Source: Endothia cerciana (Eukaryota; Ascomycota; Sordariomycetes; Diaporthales; Cryphonectriaceae). From it: a stretch of DNA of 64,000 bases. Below the pieces are notes generated by a model. It searched no databases and was not told the origin of the DNA. It saw nothing but the letters and a program-made list of their open reading frames with translations. Location of the stretch: the NCBI GenBank assembly GCA_026119935.1, contig JALRMH010000011.1, positions 620,001 through 684,000 on the forward strand. Reading direction: 5' to 3'. The translations under genes and the position numbers were made by a program. Below, one piece after another: positions 57,597-64,000 of the stretch (positions are counted from its first letter, which is position 1; the number at the start of each line of letters is the position of its first letter).

Positions 57597-59197
57597 ATGT
57601 CGCTTCTACCAGGCTTCGTCACGCGGCCAGCCGGTCAGTGGATCGAGTCAGCTCGCGGCGCCGTTGGAGGCATCACCTGGGGGCCCAGTCTGAAGATTGC
57701 CAAGTGGGCTGTCCATTCATTGTTCAGTAATGTCGAGATTGGGACCTTGATACTGCTGGATGAGGGTGATGGGACTAGCCAGGTCTACGGTGGGAAACTA
57801 GGCGGTCCCAAGGTGCCCGGCAAGCTGGCCAACGGCGAAGGCAAACTGGCTAGCGCTCCTCGGATAGAACTGGTCGTGAAGAAGAGCGCCTTCTGGATGC
57901 GCCTTGTCTTGTTCGCGGATATGGGCTTCGCCGAGTCGTACATGTTGGGCGAGGTGGAGTGTAACGACCTGACAGCCTTCTTCCAGGTATGAGGGCCACC
58001 TTGTGCACCAGAGTGATATCCCACCTCTCGCTAATGGTCTGCAACCTGCAGCTCTTTATCGCAAATCGAGAACAACTCGGCAATGGTACAACGGCCATGT
58101 CCACCTTCTCGAGCTTAGCTTCAACACTGGCTCGGAGGACCAACACCATGTCCAACGCCCTGCTCAACATACAGGCCCACTACGATATCAGCAACGAGAT
58201 GTTCGCGGCATTTCTCTCTCCCGACATGACTTATTCCTGTCCCGTCTGGAAACTCAGTCGGTCAGATGCGCCGGAAGAGACGCCGGAAGAGACGCTGGAA
58301 GAGGCACAGATAAGAAAGTTGCAGAGGTTTATCGACGGGGCGCACATCAAGTCGACCGATCATGTGCTGGAGATTGGAACCGGCTGGGGCTCGTTCGCGA
58401 TCTTGGCTGTTCAGAAGACAGGGTGCCTCGTCACCAGCCTGACGCTGTCGAAGGAACAAAAATTACTTGCTGAAGGGAGAATCGCCAAGGCCGGACTGAG
58501 CGATCGAATTGAAGTGCTGTTGATGGATTATCGAGCCTTGCCTGTGCCTCAACGACCGTACGACAAGATCGTCTCCATAGAGATGCTGGAGGCAGTCGGA
58601 AAGGAGTTCCTGAGCACGTATTTCGCGTGTATTCACCGACTGCTGAAAAAGGATGGCGGTATTGCAGTCTTCCAGTGCATCACAATGCCTGAAGGACGCT
58701 ATGAGGCGTACTCCAGGAGTGAAGAGTGAGCTTATGGTCGCCTGGCGTAAAATTCTGATGCTAATCCTGGTACAGTTTCATCAACCATTACATCTTCCCG
58801 GGCGGCCATCTGCCGTCCATCTCGCAACTGATAAATCACATCAGCACTGAATCAGAAGGTACCCTTATTGTCGAGCGCGTGGAGAATATCGGCGGTCATT
58901 ACGCCAAGACGCTGAGATTGTGGCGGGAAAGCTTCAAGAATAATTTCGAGGAGAAGATCAAGCCCGCGCTCATCGAGAAGCGCGGGCTTATGTCGGATGA
59001 GGAGATCGCAGTCTTCAGGAGGAAATGGGAGGTGAGAACCTTACAGTTGATCAAATGCACCGGTCCTCCGCTAACTCTGGCCGAAGTACTATTTCACATA
59101 CTGCGAAGCCGGCTTCCTCAGCAAGACACTGGGGGACGTTATCATCACGGTTGGTCGAGAAGGCGCCGTAGAATTGATGGAGGACATTCCTACGTGA
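57597..59197 (+). CDS. Cyclopropane-fatty-acyl-phospholipid synthase family methyltransferase
   Basis: Four exons, 57597-57986, 58052-58725, 58776-59031, 59087-59197, giving 476 residues. These enzymes transfer a methylene or methyl group from S-adenosylmethionine to the double bond of phospholipid acyl chains. The N-terminal lipid-binding region ends MGFAESYMLGEVECNDLTAF. The methyltransferase domain has NIQAHYDISNEMFAAFLSPD, MTYSCPVW, the SAM loop VLEIGTGWGSFAI (about 235), VSIEMLEAVG and FINHYIFPGGHLPS. HYAKTLRLWRESF and FTYCEAGFLSKTLGD complete the C-terminus. The active-site segment YDISNEMF and the Glu of SIEML are typical for the family. Some fungal homologues methylate sphingolipids instead, but those carry extra membrane segments that are absent here. 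The substrate is inferred from the family. Confidence 0.88.
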
Positions 59198-59353
59198 TAA
59201 TGTCTCTGTGATGCGCATACCTGTCAAACTGTCGAGCCAGGGCAGTACGCATTCATGGCTGTTTCTTTTGTCCGAGCTGGATCATTTCGCCGGGGCGATA
59301 GAGAAGATGACAACTTAGAGTAGACGGAGCCAGACTCCTCAAAACGAAAATTC

Positions 59354-60343
59354 TTAATTCCGTCGCTTCTTTTTCGTCTTCTGCTTCGGCTTGGCCTTGG
59401 GTTGCGAGGTCCTCGGAACAGGATCAGGGTATCGGTTCGTGTGCTCGACGTCGAAGGCCGGCTTGTATTTCCTGAAGAGCAGCATCGCGACTCTGGCATC
59501 TTCCAAACTCGAGTGCTGACCTGTCTGGATTTCGACACCCAAGATCTCCCTAGCGAGGACCCTCAAAGCAGGCTTTGGACCGTGACCGTACTTTTTGAAC
59601 CCAGAAAACTTTGCTGTATCACGAATATCCTTTCTTGGGTGATCCAGCATTAGAGCTTCCAAGTCGTGGCGGATATCATGGCCAACAGCTATCCGCCCGC
59701 GCAGAAGCTCTGCAACCTGCGCCTGGACCTCTTCGAAGTCTCTAGCTGTAGCCATGTGCTTGGGTGCAATGCCGCTGATATTCGTCCTCCAGTCAGTCAC
59801 ACGCTCCTTGGGGCGAACATAGGAGTCATAGACCTGACGTCCATAAAAGTCGGCAATGCTAACTCTCGCCAGCGCGTGCTCATAGCCTCCTTCTCCAACA
59901 CCGACCATTTCGCAATCAATAGCGATATACTTGCCAAGCTGAGCGTCGCTGGCGAGTCCTTCATTGGGTCTCACAGCTGTGGCTGCGAGCATCGAGTTGT
60001 TCTTGATGCCCAAACCATAAGCATCCGAGAGCGTCTCTGGTGAAATGCCATCGTCTTCTGCCCACAGCGCAAGTGATGCGGATATGCCAGGCTTGCTGGT
60101 CTGAGACTGCACGGCACCCATGGATGACTTCTGGGCCACCTTCGGCTTGGGTGCTTGGGCACCCTGGACAGCTGGTTTTCGCGAAGGGTTCTTGACGCCG
60201 TGCCTTACTTTCTTTCTGGACCCGGGGATCTTTTGAGCTGGGTCCTCGTCGTCTGACTTTCTCTTCTGCCCTTGAGTTTTGCTCGACTCCTGATTGATCT
60301 TGGCCTGCAGCTTCTTCCAGTTCGAAGAGAGCATGGGAGCCAT
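59354..60343 (-). CDS. REX4: RNA exonuclease 4 (DEDDh 3'-5' exonuclease)
   Basis: Single exon of 329 residues. The frame continues upstream without an ATG, so 60343 is the start. REX4 is a nucleolar exonuclease linked to pre-rRNA processing. The N-terminal 140 residues are basic and low in complexity, with nuclear-localisation-like KIPGSRKKVRHG. The exonuclease domain begins KYIAIDCEMVGVG (first Asp and Glu of DEDD, about 142). ALARVSIADFYGRQVYDSYV, VGHDIRHDLEAL (second Asp) and HSSLEDARVAMLLFRKYK (His and last Asp, about 281) follow, giving a complete DEDDh active site. The C-terminus is Lys-rich (KPKQKTKKKRRN). The 3' end lies only 156 bp from that of the cyclopropane synthase. Confidence 0.93.
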   Translation of the reverse strand: MAPMLSSNWKKLQAKINQESSKTQGQKRKSDDEDPAQKIPGSRKKVRHGVKNPSRKPAVQGAQAPKPKVAQKSSMGAVQSQTSKPGISASLALWAEDDGISPETLSDAYGLGIKNNSMLAATAVRPNEGLASDAQLGKYIAIDCEMVGVGEGGYEHALARVSIADFYGRQVYDSYVRPKERVTDWRTNISGIAPKHMATARDFEEVQAQVAELLRGRIAVGHDIRHDLEALMLDHPRKDIRDTAKFSGFKKYGHGPKPALRVLAREILGVEIQTGQHSSLEDARVAMLLFRKYKPAFDVEHTNRYPDPVPRTSQPKAKPKQKTKKKRRN

Positions 60344-60796
60344 GGCAGCTTTCACTGAGGCTTGAATTGGGAAGAGACTATATGAAGGTTTCTCAAATCA
60401 TGGCGGGCTCTGGAGTAGTACTTGTACGAGACTTGAATACTAATCAGCGCCGAGAATGGTGAAAGGGTGCGCGAACCCAGACGATGAAGGGAGGTGCCGG
60501 CGAGGGATAACGGTGGTCCAACAGAGCACACCCAGACTGAAAATTTGCTGGTAGAAATGATGGAAGAGGAACAAGATTTGAACTTTCAAGAGGGAGGTGA
60601 AGTAGAAGAAATGGGGACGAGAAGGAAGTTCGGCGCCGGCCTCCATTGGCGGTATTCCGGGCAGGCAATACCTCGCTCAGATGGGCGCGCGCTAAGATAA
60701 GATAAACAAAAGCTTCCAAAGTCACTTTACCCTTCTCAACGGCTTTACATCGCAACCATTTCCATCAAACTACCAACGCTGCATGATATTTCCATC
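60344..60796. promoter_or_regulatory. REX4 / ESA1 divergent promoter region
   Basis: A 453-bp interval between divergent start codons, including GATAAGATAA at about 60695-60705 and the ESA1 uORF start. No other element is convincing. Confidence 0.45.
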
Positions 60797-60800
60797 ATGA
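60783..60800 (+). other. Five-codon uORF overlapping the ESA1 start (ATGA)
   Basis: ATG ATA TTT CCA TCA TGA ends so that its stop codon overlaps the ESA1 start codon as ATGA (60797-60800). If it is in the mRNA, ESA1 translation would need leaky scanning or termination-reinitiation. The family start and the transcription start are not proven. Confidence 0.45.
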
Positions 60801-62287
60801 GCCCAGGCGCTATGGGGGGAGAGTCCTCCGTAGGAGGCGATGGATCCCGAAAAAAGGGCAAGGCGACGCCCGACACGATAATTATTGGGTGCATCGCCAT
60901 GGTCGAGAAGGAAGGCCAGCCCCGACGCGCAGAGATCCTGGGCATCAAAGACACCAAGAGCGGGCGACAGTACTACTGCAACTTCGACAATTTCAACAAG
61001 CGATTGGACGAGTGGGTCCCCGTCTCGAGAATCGACTTCGAACATGATGTGGAATGGCCGAATCCCGACAAGGACAAGCCGAAGGATGGGAAGACGAAGA
61101 AGGGGGCCACTGCCCCAGCAAAGAAGACCGTGCCAGGCAAGAAAACACAGAAGCGGCCCCCAGCCAAGCGAGAACAATCGATAACGTCCGAGGCGCAGAC
61201 ACCACACCCTTGGACAGAGTTCGTTGAGTCACAGACACGGAAGGGCACGCCTGCCGGAGAGGATGTCGCCACTCCCGGTCAAGAGGGTGCGCCCACACCC
61301 GCGGCTGGAGACGATATGGACGTTGATGGCGACGAGACGCCCAAGGCGGGCGCTTTCAGTAGAGAGCAAGAAATCGAGAAGCTGCGCACGTCGGGCTCCA
61401 TGACCCAAAACCCTGCCGAGATCGCCCGAATCAGGAACATCTCCACGGTCCAGTTCGGCAGATACGACCTCTTCCCGTGGTATTTCTCGCCATACCCGGA
61501 AGAGTTCAGCCAGGAGGATGTTGTCTACATATGCGAGTTCTGCTTGAGCTACTACGGCAACTTGAAGAGCTTCACACGACATCGCCACAAATGCACGCTG
61601 CAGCACCCGCCCGGCAACGAGATTTACCGGGACGACCACATATCATTCTACGAAATCGACGGGCGGAGGCAGCGGACTTGGTGCCGAAATCTCTGCCTGA
61701 TTTCGAAGATGTTCCTCGATCACAAGACGCTCTACTACGACGTAGACCCCTTCCTGTTCTATGTCATGACATGTCGCGATGACAAGGGATGTCACCTTCT
61801 GGGGTACTTCTCAAAGGAGAAAGAGAGTGCAGACAACTACAACGTCGCCTGTATCCTGACGCTCCCTCAGTATCAGCGAAAAGGCTACGGCCGCCTGCTG
61901 ATCCAGTTCTCCTACGAATTGTCCAAGATCGAGGGCAAGCTAGGGTCGCCCGAGAAGCCGCTATCTGATCTGGGACTGCTCAGTTACCGTCAGTACTGGA
62001 TCGAGAACATCGTGGACATGCTTTTGGAGTACCACGAAAAGGATGAGAGGTGCAGCCTCGACCAGATTGCTTCATCTCTGGCAATGACGAATGTGGACGT
62101 CGAGCACACGCTCCAGGCGTATAAGATGCAGATCTATCACAGGTCTGAACACAAGATTATCATTCCTCAGAGCCAGATCGAGGCGTACGAGAAGAGGAAG
62201 AAGAAGCTTAAGAGAAGCATCGACCCAGAGCGAATTCAGTGGAAGCCGCCTGTCTTCACCGCTTCAAACAGAACATGGGGGTGGTAG
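60797..62287 (+). CDS. ESA1: MYST histone acetyltransferase Esa1 (NuA4 catalytic subunit)
   Basis: Single exon of 496 residues. Esa1 acetylates histone H4 and H2A as the catalytic subunit of NuA4. A chromo-barrel (Tudor-knot) domain lies at about 25-90 (GCIAMVEKEGQPRRAEILGI, YYCNFDNFNKRLDEWVP). A Lys/Pro-rich linker follows. The MYST domain starts at FGRYDLFPWYFSPYPEEF with a C2HC zinc finger (CEFCLSYYGNLKSFTRHRHKC pattern, about 252), then YYDVDPFLFYVMT and the catalytic Cys in NVACILTLPQYQRKGYG (about 352), which also holds the acetyl-CoA loop. The catalytic Glu is in GSPEKPLSDLG (about 386). The C-terminus KPPVFTASNRTWGW is family-like. A short uORF overlaps the start codon. Confidence 0.95.
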   Translation: MSPGAMGGESSVGGDGSRKKGKATPDTIIIGCIAMVEKEGQPRRAEILGIKDTKSGRQYYCNFDNFNKRLDEWVPVSRIDFEHDVEWPNPDKDKPKDGKTKKGATAPAKKTVPGKKTQKRPPAKREQSITSEAQTPHPWTEFVESQTRKGTPAGEDVATPGQEGAPTPAAGDDMDVDGDETPKAGAFSREQEIEKLRTSGSMTQNPAEIARIRNISTVQFGRYDLFPWYFSPYPEEFSQEDVVYICEFCLSYYGNLKSFTRHRHKCTLQHPPGNEIYRDDHISFYEIDGRRQRTWCRNLCLISKMFLDHKTLYYDVDPFLFYVMTCRDDKGCHLLGYFSKEKESADNYNVACILTLPQYQRKGYGRLLIQFSYELSKIEGKLGSPEKPLSDLGLLSYRQYWIENIVDMLLEYHEKDERCSLDQIASSLAMTNVDVEHTLQAYKMQIYHRSEHKIIIPQSQIEAYEKRKKKLKRSIDPERIQWKPPVFTASNRTWGW

Positions 62288-62726
62288 GGACCAGGCTATG
62301 TAGGCAGTACGGAATCAAACCCGGGACTTTCAGTGGTAAATTAACAGAGATACCCTTTTTTTTAATAAGAAATGAAATGCGCATGAGCTATTTGACATCC
62401 ATCATCGACATCATGAGCCAACATCACTTGGCTGAGCAACCGTGTGCTGGCTAGAAACCGAGGGCTCCGGTTTCCAGGTCAGCCGCCCGCGCCGGTTGAT
62501 GTCCGGAAGCCCCACTTCCGGCAGCAGTGACCGATGCCGCCTCATCGGTGTTATTGCCGGAGCTCTCGAATGCGCTCATCTTTCCAACAAAATATAAAGT
62601 TCAGAAGAGGTTCGTTTATCGATGCTCTTCTTTCGGATATATCCTCGGCGTCTACCCAACATCACAAGAATTGGTACCGTCCCAAAGTCTTTTAGCTTTG
62701 TTTGTCGAGGTTTCTCCACCCCTGCG
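62288..62726. other. Intergenic region between ESA1 and the aminotransferase gene
   Basis: Contains the ESA1 3' end, a T run at about 62355-62362, and the leader of the next gene. GGAATCAAACCCGGGA at about 62310 resembles a T-arm on minus but no cloverleaf is present. Confidence 0.55.
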
Positions 62727-64000
62727 ATGACGCCTATAGAGCTTCTACCGGGCCAAGAGAAGAAGCTCATCAACCTCCTCCGTGGCTGGCCGTCCCCTCA
62801 CGTGTTGCCAACAGAGTCACTCAAGACCGCTTCCAGAAAGGTCCTGTCGAACCCAGACATCTTCGTGCCGGGCCTTCAGTATGGTCCGGACCCGGGATAC
62901 CAGCCGCTTAGGGAGGCGCTGTCCAGCTTCTTAAGCGGCTACTATGACACGGAGCCGGACGCAGAGAGGATTTGCATAACGGGCGGAGCAAGCCAGAGCA
63001 TGGCGTGTCTACTGCAGTCGTACACAGAACCTGTATACACCAAAGCTGTCTGGGCTGTAGCGCCTTGCTATTACCTGGCGTGTCCGATCTTTGAGGACTC
63101 AGGCTTCAAGGGGCGACTGAGGGCAGTCCCGGAGGACAGTGAAGGTGTTGACCTCGACTTTCTGGAGAAGGGCCTCAGGGCATTCGAGGACAAGATGGAT
63201 CCGGACGAGAGACCTGTCTACAAGAACCCAAGCCTGAGGAAGATCTACCGACACATCATTTACGTCGTCCCCTCCTCCGCCAACCCGAGCGGAAAGACGA
63301 TGAGCCTCAGGCGGAGGGAGGCTTTAGTCCAGCTCGCCCGCAGGTACGACTGCCTTGTCATCTGCGACGACGTGTACGACTTCCTGCAATGGCCCGTCCT
63401 CAAAGCGGCGTCCGCATCATCCACACCCCTCCCAAAGACCAAGCCCCTCCCCCGCCTCTCCGACATCGACCGCGCCCTCGGCCCCAGCGCGCACGACGCC
63501 GCCCGCCCCGACGGGAAGTGGTTCGGCCACGCCGTCAGCAACGGCTCCTTCTCCAAGATCGTCGCGCCGGGGATCCGGACCGGCTGGGTGGAGGGGACGC
63601 GGGACTTCGCCTTCGGGGCCGCGCAGACGGGCTCGACGAAGTCCGGCGGGGCCCCGTCGCAGCTCTCGGCGACGCTGGTGTGCGAGATGATGCGCGGCGG
63701 GGGCCTGGCCCGGCACATCGACGGGACCTGCAGGCCGGGCCTGCAGCGGCGGCACGCGCTCATGATGAGCGCCGTGCACAAGCGGCTGGATAAGTTCGGC
63801 ATACAGGTTCTGGGCGGGAATCGGGGGGACAGGGGTGGAGAGGTCACGTATGGCGGATACTTCGTCTGGATCACCTTCCTGAAGGGTCCCGCGGCTAAGG
63901 ACATTGCAGAGCGGGCGATGCAGGATGAGAATCTGATCGTGCCGGCGGGGAGTATGTTCGAGGTGAAGGGGGACGAGGAGGCGGTGAGGTTCGAGAATAG
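62727..64000 (+). CDS. PLP-dependent class I/II aminotransferase (partial, 3' end outside window)
   Basis: Open frame from the ATG at 62727 to the window end, 424 codons seen, no stop reached. It begins MTPIELLPGQEKKLINLLRG. The fold-type I aminotransferase signatures are GLQYGPDPGYQPLREALSSF (substrate-binding region), CITGGASQSMACLL (cofactor phosphate), VPSSANPSGKTMSLRRREAL and VICDDVYDFLQWP (Asp for the pyridine nitrogen). The Schiff-base Lys is in GSFSKIVAPGIRTGW (about residue 277). This set resembles the fungal YER152C / 2-aminoadipate-type group. The amino-donor substrate cannot be told. Codon use is strongly GC-rich from 63400 onward. The visible part looks intact. Confidence 0.88.
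   Translation, partial: MTPIELLPGQEKKLINLLRGWPSPHVLPTESLKTASRKVLSNPDIFVPGLQYGPDPGYQPLREALSSFLSGYYDTEPDAERICITGGASQSMACLLQSYTEPVYTKAVWAVAPCYYLACPIFEDSGFKGRLRAVPEDSEGVDLDFLEKGLRAFEDKMDPDERPVYKNPSLRKIYRHIIYVVPSSANPSGKTMSLRRREALVQLARRYDCLVICDDVYDFLQWPVLKAASASSTPLPKTKPLPRLSDIDRALGPSAHDAARPDGKWFGHAVSNGSFSKIVAPGIRTGWVEGTRDFAFGAAQTGSTKSGGAPSQLSATLVCEMMRGGGLARHIDGTCRPGLQRRHALMMSAVHKRLDKFGIQVLGGNRGDRGGEVTYGGYFVWITFLKGPAAKDIAERAMQDENLIVPAGSMFEVKGDEEAVRFEN

Noticed and set aside
62300..62335. tRNA T-arm on minus (CCCGGGTTTGATTCC)
   Set aside because: No matching cloverleaf around it; the position is the ESA1 3' untranslated region.

Overview
The window is nuclear DNA of a filamentous ascomycete (Pezizomycotina, most likely a Sordariomycete). 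The reasons are many short introns (mostly 47-145 bp) with GTRNGY donors and CTRAY-like branch points, C/T-rich leaders, GC-rich codons, alternating gene orientation, and typical fungal genes (chitin synthase, KEI1, the single-chain sulfite reductase beta subunit, EF-hand external NADH dehydrogenase). I rebuilt 24 protein genes by joining exons through splice sites and reading frame. I saw no tRNA, rRNA, CRISPR array or transposon.

Layout: EMC4 (-); AP-1 beta adaptin (+); a Ser/Thr-rich GPI-anchored wall protein (-); a 3.1 kb stretch without genes; a UBL3-like prenylated ubiquitin-fold protein (+); the proteasome assembly factor UMP1 (-), divergent from a soluble twin-ATPase ABC protein (+); a chitin synthase interrupted by a full-length intein (+); sulfite reductase beta (-); KEI1 (-), divergent from ribose-5-phosphate isomerase (+); YPT6 (-), divergent from NOP53 (+); NDE1-type NADH dehydrogenase (-); uridine kinase (-), divergent from GID8 (+); complex I NDUFS4 (-), divergent from ATP synthase subunit f (+); a large RGG-box protein (+); MCM6 (-); RNase H2 subunit C (-); cyclopropane fatty acid synthase (+); REX4 (-), divergent from the MYST acetyltransferase ESA1 (+); and a PLP aminotransferase cut by the window end (+).

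The genes are mostly conserved housekeeping functions: ER, Golgi and wall traffic (EMC4, AP-1, YPT6, KEI1, chitin synthase, GPI protein), respiration (NDE1, NDUFS4, ATP17), replication and chromatin (MCM6, RNH203, ESA1), ribosome biogenesis (NOP53, REX4), proteolysis (UMP1, GID8) and core metabolism. They do not form a metabolic cluster.

The outstanding element is the 647-residue intein in the chitin synthase. All splicing blocks and both LAGLIDADG motifs are present, so it looks like an active or recently active protein-level selfish element placed 11 residues before the QNFEYKM motif of the enzyme. It also carries a long acidic insertion with a SUMO-interaction-like motif. Other points are a shared CGCGAA-NN-TTCGCG palindrome upstream of MCM6 and of the GPI protein gene, a GC-AG intron in KEI1, an exon of UMP1 that codes only for the start Met, a possible mitochondrial isoform of ribose-5-phosphate isomerase, and an ATGA-coupled uORF at ESA1.
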